Positions 45,718-54,534 of a DNA stretch of 64,000 nt are shown here, piece by piece (the first letter of the stretch is position 1; every line of letters starts with the position of its first letter). The notes beneath the pieces were generated by a model that ran no database searches, had not been told where the DNA came from, and saw only the letters and a list, made by a program, of their open reading frames with translations. Source of the stretch: Vibrio japonicus (GTDB lineage: Bacteria; Pseudomonadota; Gammaproteobacteria; Enterobacterales; Vibrionaceae). Made by a program: the position numbers and the translations under genes. The DNA lies in NCBI RefSeq assembly GCF_024582835.1, contig NZ_CP102097.1, positions 806,001 to 870,000 of the forward strand, written 5' to 3'.

Positions 45718-46833
45718 ATGGAATACAGCAACGCTCAACTCGATGATTTAGATTCTCTGCTTCATTTGGAAAATCAAGTATTCACCAGTGACAATATAAA
45801 CCGTCGGCAAATGAAGCGGTTTATTCAGTCTCATCACTGTCAGTTCTTTGTCGCCAAAGAGAACGATCGACTTGCTGGATATGCACTCGTGCTTTTCAAC
45901 CAAGCGACGCAACTTGCACGAATCTACTCCATTGCAGTATCGCCAGATTTTAGAGGTCAAGGCATTGCAGACCAGTTGATTATCCAATGTGAGCAAAGCA
46001 CTGTGGAACGAGGCTACATTACTCTAAGGCTTGAAGTTAGGGAAGATAATTCAGCGGCTATACGTCTCTATGAAAAGCATGGATTTAAGCGATTAAAAAC
46101 CTTGATTCATTACTACGATGGCCTGATAGATGGACTGAGGATGCAGAAACGTCTTGGTACATTAGGTCCCACACTCGCGCTGTCGATGCCGTTGTATGTT
46201 CAAACGCTTCCATTCACATGTGGTGCAGCGTGTCTGCTTATGAGTTTTGCCGCACTCGGGCACTCAACATCGCCTTCGCGCAAGAAGGAAGTACAGCTTT
46301 GGCGTGAAGCCACAACGATTTTTATGGCAGGCGGTCATGGTGGTTGTAGTGGGCAAGGTTTAGCACTTGCCGCAAATCGACGTGGCTTTGCTGTCGAGCT
46401 GTGGTCTCACTCGCGAGGGACACCTTTTATTCACTCCGTTCGTGACCCATTGAAAAAATCTGTGATCGAGCTGGTCCATGCCGACTTTATGGATCAAATC
46501 GAGCAGACCGATATTAAAGTTGAGCAAGCCCCTCCGCACATTCCGCAAATAGAAAACTGGATTGAACAGGGGGCAGCGGTGTTATTGCTGATTAGCACCT
46601 ACCGATTTAATGGGTGTAAAGAGCCCCACTGGATTGTGCTCAGCGGTATGAGCGACCACTTTTTTTACTTTCATGACCCATTGGTCGAAGAAGCACAAGA
46701 CGCTGTCACGGCTGCATATGTGCCAATAGGTAAGAGCGCTCTAGAGCAGATTGTTGGTTTTGGAAAACAAAAGCATACGGCTTGTGTTGTTATATTCCCC
46801 AAAGAAGTCCAAACAAGTGTGGTCAACGACTAG
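45718..46833 (+). CDS. GNAT acetyltransferase fused to C39-like peptidase domain (DUF3335 type)
   Basis: 371 residues from ATG 45718; ATG 45685 is possible but lacks a ribosome site and would leave only 41 bp for two divergent promoters. Residues about 1-140 are a GNAT domain (SIAVSPDFRGQGIADQLI near 82, acetyl-CoA loop RGQGIA; NSAAIRLYEKHGFKRLK). Residues about 160-365 resemble the C39 peptidase-like family: Cys in LPFTCGAACLLMSF near 174, His in EPHWIVLSGM near 303, Asp in FHDPLV near 318. This is a papain-like triad layout. Together with the divergent ATP-grasp ligase it suggests a small peptide tailoring system (ligate, acetylate, cleave). That activity is inference. Confidence 0.85.
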   Translation: MEYSNAQLDDLDSLLHLENQVFTSDNINRRQMKRFIQSHHCQFFVAKENDRLAGYALVLFNQATQLARIYSIAVSPDFRGQGIADQLIIQCEQSTVERGYITLRLEVREDNSAAIRLYEKHGFKRLKTLIHYYDGLIDGLRMQKRLGTLGPTLALSMPLYVQTLPFTCGAACLLMSFAALGHSTSPSRKKEVQLWREATTIFMAGGHGGCSGQGLALAANRRGFAVELWSHSRGTPFIHSVRDPLKKSVIELVHADFMDQIEQTDIKVEQAPPHIPQIENWIEQGAAVLLLISTYRFNGCKEPHWIVLSGMSDHFFYFHDPLVEEAQDAVTAAYVPIGKSALEQIVGFGKQKHTACVVIFPKEVQTSVVND

Positions 46834-46897
46834 TGGAAGGAACAACCTTATGTAAAGCAATGAGTGACTGTGGACAGAGGCCGTCTAGATTATTGTT

Positions 46898-46926
46898 AAA
46901 AAGCCTCCAATATCGCGTTGGAGGCT
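46898..46926 (-). terminator. Terminator of alpha/beta hydrolase gene
   Basis: AGCCTCCAA (46902-46910) and TTGGAGGCT (46918-46926) form a 9-bp stem; minus-strand tail is a T-run (AAAA at 46898). Confidence 0.8.
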
Positions 46927-47059
46927 CAGGACTTACACTAAGGTAGCAGCGGTTTGCTCGCCCATCTCAATCAGCTTATCGAGAATACGTTCGCCGTCAG
47001 CGCGCAGGCCATTGTGTTCGAACTCATTGGTGATCCACGCTTTCGAATTTGGGATCAGC
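46902..47059. repeat. Direct repeat copy B within the intact hydrolase gene and its terminator
   Basis: Partner of 44033-44190 (about 96% identity). Here it belongs to the complete gene; the sequences part at 47060, inside codon territory of the hydrolase. Confidence 0.93.
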
Positions 47060-48231
47060 GCTAGCGTCTCGCGGCTGATGTCCATTTCCACAAACATATC
47101 ATCGGCGTACACCGCGCAGCTTACCGGAACCTTGTTGTTTGCCAGTTGCTCTGCGTTATAGAGCGGGCTCCAATCTTCTTTCTCTGCCAAAATTTGTGCG
47201 GCTTGTTTAAGCGGTTTTAAGCACTCGTATTGGTCGAACATCCACGGGAATACCATCTCACCCGTAAAGTAGAACGGTTGCCCTTGTTGATAGTTGAATT
47301 CTTCACGGCTTTGACGCACGCGATGCGCACTCCAGTTAGACGCAAAGCCTTGGCAGTAAATCGATTCATGCAAAATCGCATAGATAGGATTGGTCTGGAA
47401 ACCTTGCTGCATCAGCATACTGTTTAAGAACTCATAGCGAAGCTGAGGCTCGCCATTCACCGTCACAAAGGCATTTTCCAGTTGGTAGTATGTCGGTAAG
47501 AAGGTATCACTCATACCGAAGTTAATGCCAATCTGCTGAAACTGCTCAACGGTAAAGCGTTGGCCGTTAGGCAGAAACTCTTCGTTTTCTAGCAAATGGT
47601 CGGCAATCTTTTGGCACATCTGCTGCGCTTGTGGGAATTGCTGGAAGAACGCCTGATTCTTTTCCATCGTGCGTTTAAAGGTCGCTTCATACACATCATC
47701 TGGATGGCGTGAAATCGACGGCACACCACCGGTGATGTAGCTGCGCGATAGGCTTTCAGGGAACAGAGAGAGGTAAGTAAGCGAGCAGAAACCGCCGAAG
47801 CTCTGGCCTAAAATCGCCCATTGGTCGACATTAAATTGCTGGCGGATAAATTCTGCGTCACGCACGATGTTGTCTGCGCGGAAATGAGCGAGGTATTCTG
47901 CCTGCTCTTCTGCGCTCAAATGGCCGAGCGTTTGGCTGTGGATGACCGAGCTATTACCCGTACCGCGCTGGTCGAGCAGAAGGATACGGTATTGCTGCAA
48001 AACGCGCTTTACCCAGCCATTATTGCCATTTTGGCGTGGTGATGGAAAGCCAGGACCACCTTGAAAGTACACCAGCCACGGTTTCGTACTTTCGCCATCT
48101 GAAACGAGTGATAGCTCGCGTGCAAACACCTCAATTTGGCCTTTGCTTTCGTTGGAGTAATCCAAAGGAACTTGGAAAGTATGTGGAGTGTATTTCACTC
48201 CTGCATCTGTAAATTCTAGAGCATTCATCAT
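46933..48231 (-). CDS. Alpha/beta-fold hydrolase, proline iminopeptidase-like
   Basis: 432 residues, long form of the prolyl aminopeptidase-like family. HG-region PWLVYFQGGPGFPSPRQNG near 52-70, LLDQRGTGNSS near 86, nucleophile Ser in AILGQSFGGFCSLTYLS near 140, Asp in VSCAVYADDMFVE near 365 and His in FEHNGLRADGERIL near 405 give the catalytic triad. It would remove N-terminal residues (Pro preferred) from peptides in the cytoplasm; no signal peptide. Start at 48231 or at the next ATG 48228. Its 3' end is duplicated at 44 kb. Confidence 0.87.
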   Translation of the reverse strand: MMNALEFTDAGVKYTPHTFQVPLDYSNESKGQIEVFARELSLVSDGESTKPWLVYFQGGPGFPSPRQNGNNGWVKRVLQQYRILLLDQRGTGNSSVIHSQTLGHLSAEEQAEYLAHFRADNIVRDAEFIRQQFNVDQWAILGQSFGGFCSLTYLSLFPESLSRSYITGGVPSISRHPDDVYEATFKRTMEKNQAFFQQFPQAQQMCQKIADHLLENEEFLPNGQRFTVEQFQQIGINFGMSDTFLPTYYQLENAFVTVNGEPQLRYEFLNSMLMQQGFQTNPIYAILHESIYCQGFASNWSAHRVRQSREEFNYQQGQPFYFTGEMVFPWMFDQYECLKPLKQAAQILAEKEDWSPLYNAEQLANNKVPVSCAVYADDMFVEMDISRETLALIPNSKAWITNEFEHNGLRADGERILDKLIEMGEQTAATLV

Positions 48232-48409
48232 TGTTGTTATAACGTCCTTGATAATAGGAATCGTTATATTAACGTGATGCTATCTCTTTACCAAATCTTA
48301 CCAAAGTCTAAACTCATTCAAATTTTTCGAACAAGTGGCTCTAATCCTCCTTGTCCTGTTTTGTTTCACAAGTATTACACTCACTCCATCAGTCAGACGG
48401 AGAAGAATT

Positions 48410-49258
48410 ATGAGCAACTATCGTAAAATCGTACAAACAATCCGATCGCATGCCACATCAGATGGTGATGGTGTGAAGATCCAGCGTGTTGCCGGATTCA
48501 ACAATTCCCGTTTTTCACCGTTTTTGATGGTTGATGAGCTGAAGTCTGATAAACGCGCTGACTATGTAGGCGGATTTCCTCCGCACCCACACCGTGGCAT
48601 TGAAACGCTTACTTACATGATGAAAGGCCATTTCCAGCATCGTGATCATATGGGGAATGTCGGTGAGCTCAGGTCGGGTGGCGCACAATGGATGGCGGCG
48701 GGACGCGGAGTGATCCACAGCGAAATGCCAATTATGGAAGATGGTGACTTGCACGGCTTCCAAATTTGGATTAATCAACCTGCGCGCGACAAGATGAAAC
48801 CCGCGCAGTACTTTGACTTCCAGCCGGAAATGATAACGGAAAACCAGACGGAACAAGCAGGTTTGGTACGTATTTTGGCGGGCTCGTTAAATGCGAATGA
48901 CCAAGTGCTTAATGGCCCATTAAACCAAACCGGTGTTGAGCTAACCGTTGCAGACTGGCGCGCTGAATCAGGGCATAAGCTCGATCTTGTAACCCCCGCT
49001 GAGTTCAACGCGATGTTGTATGTTTATCAAGGCAGGGTCAATGTGGCTGGTGGAGAGGCCAAACAAGGCGACATGGTATTGCTCTCTAAAGGAGATAAGG
49101 TCGATTTGAACTCACTAGAGCAGAGTGGGGTGTTGATCTTTATCGGTGAGCCGATTGACGAGCCAGTTGTTCACTATGGGCCTTTTGTTATGAACAGCAT
49201 GCAAGAGATTGAACAAACCATCAAAGACTACAATTCTGGTGTGTTTGAAACTTATTAA
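48410..49258 (+). CDS. Pirin-family cupin protein
   Basis: 282 residues from ATG 48410 (ACGGAG 8 nt before). Pirin N-terminal cupin: FPPHPHRGIETLTYMMKG near 60-77 supplies two His and the Glu of the metal site, with another His in HRDHMG. A second cupin forms the C-terminal half and ends in YGPFVMNSMQEIEQTIKDYNSG. Bacterial pirins are iron-binding; some have quercetin 2,3-dioxygenase activity while others bind metabolic enzymes, so the role here is open. Confidence 0.88.
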   Translation: MSNYRKIVQTIRSHATSDGDGVKIQRVAGFNNSRFSPFLMVDELKSDKRADYVGGFPPHPHRGIETLTYMMKGHFQHRDHMGNVGELRSGGAQWMAAGRGVIHSEMPIMEDGDLHGFQIWINQPARDKMKPAQYFDFQPEMITENQTEQAGLVRILAGSLNANDQVLNGPLNQTGVELTVADWRAESGHKLDLVTPAEFNAMLYVYQGRVNVAGGEAKQGDMVLLSKGDKVDLNSLEQSGVLIFIGEPIDEPVVHYGPFVMNSMQEIEQTIKDYNSGVFETY

Positions 49259-49328
49259 TTAGGGTGCGTTTTGAACCTTATTTATGTGCGAAAGGTGACA
49301 CATCCACTGCCACCCTTATCCTGCACTT

Positions 49329-49354
49329 GCCACGCTTTATGCGTGGCTTTTTTT
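49329..49354 (+). terminator. Terminator after pirin gene
   Basis: GCCACGC and GCGTGGC arms, 5-nt loop, followed by seven T. A strong signal. Confidence 0.87.
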
Positions 49355-49410
49355 GGGCGCAATAAAGGCGACAACGATACTTATTGATTAATATGCGACC
49401 GGAAAGAAGC

Positions 49411-49437
49411 AAAAAAGGAAGCCGAAACTTCCTTTTT
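49411..49437 (-). terminator. Terminator after ABC exporter gene
   Basis: AAAAAGGAAG and CTTCCTTTTT arms around CCGAAA, with T-runs on both strands; serves the minus-strand gene ending at 49471. Confidence 0.75.
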
Positions 49438-49470
49438 GTTTTGTGGTTTTTTGCGTTTGTTGAGATGCCT

Positions 49471-51324
49471 TTAGGCGATTTGCTGAGTATTCTCTTCATC
49501 ACCGATAAAACCACCCGTCTGGTGCGCCCAGAGCTGCGCGTAGATACCACCGCTCTTAACGAGTTCTTGGTGTGTACCTTGCTCTACAATTTCCCCTTTG
49601 TCCAAAACGATCAAGCGATCCATTGCGGCAATCGTTGAGAGGCGGTGAGCAATCGCAATGACCGTCTTGCCTTTCATAAGCTCGTTCAAGCTTTCTTGAA
49701 TCGCGGCTTCTACTTCAGAATCCAGTGCAGAAGTTGCTTCGTCTAGAATTAGCAAAGGCGCATCTTTCAGTAGTACACGAGAAATAGCGATACGTTGACG
49801 CTGACCACCTGAAAGTTTCACCCCGCGTTCACCCACTTGAGCATCGTAACCCGTGTTTCCAAATGGGTCGTTAAGGTTTTCGATAAACTCATGAGCGTGA
49901 GCTTGTTTGGTCGCGCGCAGCAAATCTTCCTCTGTCGCGTCTGGATTACCGTAAAGAATGTTGTCACGAATCGAACGGTGCAGCAGCGAAGTATCTTGCG
50001 TCACCATGCCAATTTTCGCGCGCAGCGAGTCTTGAGTGACGTCAGAGATCACTTGACCATCAATCTTAATCTTGCCGCTTTCAACATCATGGAAACGTAG
50101 CAACAAGTTCACCAATGTTGATTTACCCGCACCTGAACGGCCAACTAAGCCGACTTTTTCACCTGGCTTGATATTTAGGTTTAAGTGACTAATCACGCCT
50201 TTGGTTTTATCGCCGTAGTGGAAGCTAACGTTATCAAACTCGATGCCACCGTCGTTGACCACTAAGTCTTTCGCGTTGGGTTTGTCTTGAATATCAACAG
50301 GTTTAGATAGCGTTTTCATGCCATCGACGACTGTTCCCATGTTTTCAAACAGTGCGCCGACTTCCCACATGATCCACATCGACATCCCGTTGATACGCAG
50401 TGCGAGTGCAATGGCGATGGCGATGGCACCGACACTGATGGAGTTGCCCATCCATAGGTAGACAGATAGCGCACCAATTGAGAATACGAGAATGTAGTTG
50501 GTAATTGAAACGGCGACGTTAAATCCTGTCACCAAGCGCATTTGTCGATACACAGTATCTAGGAAGCCGCGCATGCCGTTTTCTGCGTATTCGGTTTCAC
50601 GTTTGCTGTGTGAGAATAGCTTAACGGTCGCGATGTTGGTGTAGCTGTCTACAATGCGTCCGGTCATTGTTGAGCGCGCGTCGGCCTGTTCAGAGGCAAC
50701 ACGTTTCAGCTTAGGCACAAAGTAGATCTGGATGCTGATGTAACAAGCCAGCCAAATCAGCATTGGGATCATCAGTCGGATATCGGCCTGCGCCAGTAGT
50801 ACTATCATAGAGGTAAAGTACACAGACACATAGACGAACACATCCATGGTTTTCATTACCGTTTCGCGTACTGCCAGCGAGGTTTGCATCACTTTTGTGG
50901 CGACACGACCCGCAAAGTCATCCTGATAAAAGTTGATGCTTTGCTTGAGTAGGTAACGGTGAGCAAGCCAACGAATCGACATTGGGTAGTTGCCCAGTAG
51001 CGTTTGGTGGATCAGCAAGGAGTATCCAACAACCAAGATCGGCATCACAACCACCAGCAACACACCATAAAAGATCAGCTGACTGCTGTTTTCTTGCCAA
51101 AACGTTTCTGGGTTGCTGTTTGATAGCCAGTCAACCAAGTTACCCATTGCACCGAAGAGCGATACTTCAACAATGGCAACGATGGTAGACATGATCGACA
51201 TAATAATAAGTGGCACTTCAAAACCACGCGTGTAATAGCGGCAAAATGCCAGAATGCCGCTAGGTGGCTGAGTGGGCTCATTCTTCGGGAAGGGCTTGGT
51301 AAATCCTTCAAATTTCTTAAACAT
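49471..51324 (-). CDS. ABC exporter half-transporter (fused membrane and ATPase domains)
   Basis: 617 residues. Six membrane helices at about 40-325, then an ATPase domain: Walker A GLVGRSGAGKSTLV near 395, signature KLSGGQRQRIAISRVLL near 505, Walker B LLILDEATSALDSE near 525 and switch His in IAHRLST near 560. A homodimer is expected, in the MsbA/LmrA lineage. Substrate unknown; could be a lipid, peptide or drug. There is no accessory membrane-fusion gene nearby. Confidence 0.92.
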   Translation of the reverse strand: MFKKFEGFTKPFPKNEPTQPPSGILAFCRYYTRGFEVPLIIMSIMSTIVAIVEVSLFGAMGNLVDWLSNSNPETFWQENSSQLIFYGVLLVVVMPILVVGYSLLIHQTLLGNYPMSIRWLAHRYLLKQSINFYQDDFAGRVATKVMQTSLAVRETVMKTMDVFVYVSVYFTSMIVLLAQADIRLMIPMLIWLACYISIQIYFVPKLKRVASEQADARSTMTGRIVDSYTNIATVKLFSHSKRETEYAENGMRGFLDTVYRQMRLVTGFNVAVSITNYILVFSIGALSVYLWMGNSISVGAIAIAIALALRINGMSMWIMWEVGALFENMGTVVDGMKTLSKPVDIQDKPNAKDLVVNDGGIEFDNVSFHYGDKTKGVISHLNLNIKPGEKVGLVGRSGAGKSTLVNLLLRFHDVESGKIKIDGQVISDVTQDSLRAKIGMVTQDTSLLHRSIRDNILYGNPDATEEDLLRATKQAHAHEFIENLNDPFGNTGYDAQVGERGVKLSGGQRQRIAISRVLLKDAPLLILDEATSALDSEVEAAIQESLNELMKGKTVIAIAHRLSTIAAMDRLIVLDKGEIVEQGTHQELVKSGGIYAQLWAHQTGGFIGDEENTQQIA

Positions 51325-51637
51325 ACATGTTTCCTAAACGCGCAAAAGACCAAGAACTGTCGTTACTATAGGCGTGTTAATCCATACACAGGGAGGGAAA
51401 GGCCAATGGTATACTTTTGGTCATTAAAATGTAACTGGTAGAATATCACCCGCTTTGCATATTATTCAGACAACTCTTTGGTTGGATAATTCCAAAAGTT
51501 ATATTTACTGAAATGTTTTTTAATTGCAGCAATTATTTCTGTTGGAGTGGCAAAATTGTAGTTAATTTCAGTAAATAATCATTTAACATTATGTCTACAA
51601 TTTGCTTAATTTAGTGAGAAAAAATGAGTTTGTCACA
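51325..51637. other. Divergent promoter region
   Basis: 313 bases between the ABC exporter and the CtlX-like gene. AT-rich toward 51540-51600, presumably holding both promoters. No operator with a recognised consensus was found. Confidence 0.5.
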
Positions 51638-52615
51638 ATGTTGAAACAGCAAGCATTACAACAAAAACAATCAAAAACGGTACAAAACGCGAACTGCGTT
51701 GTGATGGTGCCGCCAAAAGAATTTGCGTTTAACGCTGAAACTGCAAAAGACAATGAATTTCAGCATAAAGTGAATGACACCACTGATCATATCCGTGAAC
51801 TCGCGATGCAAGAGTTCAATACGATGGTGGACGAGTTGCGCCAAGCTGGTGTTCAAGTAGTGGTTTTTGATTACCCATTAGGGGAAGTCGAAACACCAGA
51901 TGCGGTGTTCCCAAACAACTGGTTCAGCACCACAGCAAAGGGAGAGATGTTTACCTTCCCAATGGCGTGTACTAACCGTCAGCACGAGGTTAAATCTGAG
52001 GATCTCTCTGCTGCTTTGGAAGCTGCTGGTCGCAACGTTGTATCAGTCGACTCATTGACTTCATATTTAGATGTGAATGCGCATTTGGAAAGTACAGGTG
52101 TTATGGTGATCGACCATATCAACCGAACTATCTATGCGGCACTTTCACAGCGTTGTGATCGTGAAGTATTGGAAGATTACGCAGAGCGTATCGGCTATGA
52201 GCGCGTTGTGTCTTTCCAGACGGCTCTACCATCAGGTAAACCGATTTACCATACCAACGTAATGATGGCGATTGGTGAAGGTTTCTGCGTGATTTGTGAT
52301 GAAGTGATCCCAGAATTTGAGCGTCGTTTTGTACTTAAGTCTTTAGCAAAAGATAAGCAAGTGATTTCAATTTCACTTGAGCAGATGAACCAGTTCTGCG
52401 CCAATATTCTTCAGCTTGAAACGATCAACGGCGACAAAGTAATTGCGATGTCTCAATCGGCTTACGATGCGTTTTCTCCAGCGCAGCGTACACAACTGTC
52501 GAGCCATGGTCGCCTAATGCCATTTAACGTGCAAACGATCGAAAACATCGGCGGCGGCAGCGTTCGCTGTATGTTGGGTGAAGTTTTCTTGCCAACTCGC
52601 GAAACACAGCTGTAG
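51638..52615 (+). CDS. Arginine deiminase-related amidinotransferase-fold protein (CtlX-like)
   Basis: 325 residues from ATG 51638; a longer start at 51602 is also possible as neither has a strong ribosome site. Guanidine-modifying superfamily: PDAVFPNNWFSTTAKGEMFTFPM near 86-108, LESTGVMVIDHINRTIYAALSQR near 150-172, His in KPIYHTNVMMAIGEGF near 212-225, and Cys in GGGSVRCMLGEVFLP near 310. Members of this branch are annotated as citrulline utilisation hydrolase CtlX or arginine deiminase-like. It would release ammonia or ornithine/citrulline from an arginine-type substrate; exact reaction not proven. Confidence 0.85.
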   Translation: MLKQQALQQKQSKTVQNANCVVMVPPKEFAFNAETAKDNEFQHKVNDTTDHIRELAMQEFNTMVDELRQAGVQVVVFDYPLGEVETPDAVFPNNWFSTTAKGEMFTFPMACTNRQHEVKSEDLSAALEAAGRNVVSVDSLTSYLDVNAHLESTGVMVIDHINRTIYAALSQRCDREVLEDYAERIGYERVVSFQTALPSGKPIYHTNVMMAIGEGFCVICDEVIPEFERRFVLKSLAKDKQVISISLEQMNQFCANILQLETINGDKVIAMSQSAYDAFSPAQRTQLSSHGRLMPFNVQTIENIGGGSVRCMLGEVFLPTRETQL

Positions 52616-52642
52616 CGATATTTTTGTAAAGCACAATATAAA

Positions 52643-52686
52643 GAACACCCATGAACTTTGCTCGAAAGTTTCATGGGTGTTTTTTT
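52643..52686 (+). terminator. Terminator after CtlX-like gene
   Basis: AACACCCATGAA and TTCATGGGTGTT with further CTTT/AAAG pairing, then a T-run. Confidence 0.87.
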
Positions 52687-53207
52687 ATGAACTTCTTCCA
52701 TCCCATACCCGTATTTCAACTTTTCTCTTTTAAACGATCATGTTCAGTGATCAAAAGCAAAATATAATTTTTCTGTTTTGAAAGACATTAATGAGAATCC
52801 AATTCGTTTTTCAGAGTTGAAAAATAATTTATGCATTTATCACGGCAAAAAAAGCAGTTGTTTAGAGCCTATAAACCTAGGTGAGAGACGTTAATGTGAA
52901 GGCCTTATCAAAACTCGATTAAACATGATGGTTTTCGCATGAAGTTGAGTGGGTTTATATTCAATATTTATGAATCAACCAGACGATAATATTCGCCTTT
53001 ATCTATTAAATTTAAGCCATCTTGGATAATTAGTCTGCACCTGATTAATTATCCTGTTATTGGCCACTTTATCGTGAAATTAGACTTTGATACTTCTCAC
53101 AATTAATACCTGATATTTCACTTACCATCCTGTCACTTTAGTTATTCTTTCAAATAAACCCTACCAAAGAAAAACTATATCTTTGATAATTATAGGAAAA
53201 TATCATT
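52687..53207. other. Intergenic region with no gene seen
   Basis: About 520 AT-rich bases before the triple RidA gene. No reading frame, tRNA or repeat stands out; it presumably holds a long leader or promoter with regulatory sites. A GATAAT-type -10 could lie at several places, so none is proposed. Confidence 0.5.
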
Positions 53208-54476
53208 ATGGCTGGCGGTATCATTAAAGTTTCAAGAAATACTGACAACGCACCAAAAAGCGAGTTCTCTACACAAACAGTGGCTTTCTCCCACTACAAC
53301 AATATCTCAGCACAGCTGCCAGTAGACCCTAAAACGGGCGAAATTGTGGTCGGCAGTGTCAAAGAGCAAACAATGCAGTGTTTAAATAACATAAAAGCCA
53401 TTGTGGAGAGCATCAATCATAGTATGGACGATGTCGTTAAGGTCAATGTATTCCTTAAAAACATGTCGGATATCGAGGTTGTAGACGATGTTTATGCCGC
53501 ATTCTTCCCGAACCTTCTTCCTACGCGTACAACCGTCGGCGTTGATGCCCTGCCGCTGAACGACGCACTAGTGCAAATTGATGCGGTTATTTCAAATGGC
53601 GAGGGGACCGCGCCTCAAGAGCCTTGTGAACTTATAAAACTGTCACGAAACACAGAAAGTGCGCCGACAAGTCAGGTTTCGACTCAAACGGTTGCCTTTT
53701 CTCACTATAACAACGTTTCAGCACAGTTGCCGATCGACCCTAAAACAGGCGTACTTGTCGAAGGTGGTATTAAAGAGCAAACAGGGCAGTGTTTAAGAAA
53801 CATTAAAACCATTTTAGAGAGCATTGACGTTCCTTTTGACGATATCGTGAAAGTGACTATCTTTGTTCGTAACCTTGAAGATATGACAGCGGTGAACGAA
53901 GTTTACACAACGTTTTTCCCAGATTCCGCGATCGCAAGAACGGTTGCTTACGTTCCTGCTCGCACCATCGTTGCTGCTGCTGACTTACCGATGGATGCGT
54001 TGGTACAAATTGATGCCGTTGTATCTCATGGAGATGGCACACCTCCACAAGAAGTCGAAGACAGACACGGCATTGTGATAAGAGCGAACAACACGGAATT
54101 GGCACCACTGAATTCACTTTACACGCAAACGGTGGCGTTCTCTCATTACAATCATATTGCTGCTCAGTTACCGCTCGATCTTAACACGAGCAAAGTGATT
54201 GCCGGTGGCGCGAAAGAGCAAGCTGAGCAGTGTATGAATCACATTAAGACCATCGTCGAGAGCGTAGGACACGTAATGGATGACGTAGTGAAGGTGAACA
54301 TCCAACTGAAAGATATGTCTGATTTGGATGCTGTTAACGACGTTTACACCGCTTTCTTTAATGGCGAACTACCAGCAAGAACGGTGGTTGGTGTGTCAGA
54401 TATAGAGAAGGGCGCATTGGTACAGATTGATGCGGTTGTGTCCAACGGGGAAGGGACGCCTCCTCAGATTAAATAA
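53208..54476 (+). CDS. Protein of three tandem RidA (YjgF/YER057c/UK114) domains
   Basis: 422 residues built of three about 135-140-residue repeats. Each repeat contains TQTVAFSHYN (near 22, 159 and 305), an AQLP-xD segment, a KEQ-x-QC-N-IK helix and a closing ALVQIDAV. Single RidA proteins (about 128 residues) hydrolyse reactive enamine/imine intermediates through a conserved Arg; that Arg is present in each repeat (PTRTTVGV, PARTIVAAAD, PARTVVGV). Repeat 2 has about 8 extra residues that repeat the ART wording (IARTVAYVPARTIV). Because RidA works as a trimer, this chain could fold as a covalent pseudotrimer. No signal peptide. Confidence 0.9.
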   Translation: MAGGIIKVSRNTDNAPKSEFSTQTVAFSHYNNISAQLPVDPKTGEIVVGSVKEQTMQCLNNIKAIVESINHSMDDVVKVNVFLKNMSDIEVVDDVYAAFFPNLLPTRTTVGVDALPLNDALVQIDAVISNGEGTAPQEPCELIKLSRNTESAPTSQVSTQTVAFSHYNNVSAQLPIDPKTGVLVEGGIKEQTGQCLRNIKTILESIDVPFDDIVKVTIFVRNLEDMTAVNEVYTTFFPDSAIARTVAYVPARTIVAAADLPMDALVQIDAVVSHGDGTPPQEVEDRHGIVIRANNTELAPLNSLYTQTVAFSHYNHIAAQLPLDLNTSKVIAGGAKEQAEQCMNHIKTIVESVGHVMDDVVKVNIQLKDMSDLDAVNDVYTAFFNGELPARTVVGVSDIEKGALVQIDAVVSNGEGTPPQIK

Positions 54477-54490
54477 GTCCTGAAACCCGT

Positions 54491-54519
54491 AAAGCCGCCA
54501 GCACACCTTGGCGGCTTTT
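54491..54519. terminator. Terminator between triple RidA and msrA genes
   Basis: AAAGCCGCCA and TGGCGGCTTT form a 10-bp stem with an 8-nt loop between convergent genes. Confidence 0.82.
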
Positions 54520-54534
54520 GCATTAATAGGGTAA

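Noticed and set aside
46860..46946. 28-codon plus-strand frame after the GNAT-C39 gene, considered as a precursor peptide for the ligase/peptidase pair
   Set aside because: It runs antisense through the hydrolase terminator and 3' end, has only a weak ribosome site and no leader-peptide character.
51454..51471. Possible ArgR-type box before the CtlX-like gene
   Set aside because: The half-sites have the wrong spacing and fit the consensus poorly; regulation by arginine is plausible but not supported here.
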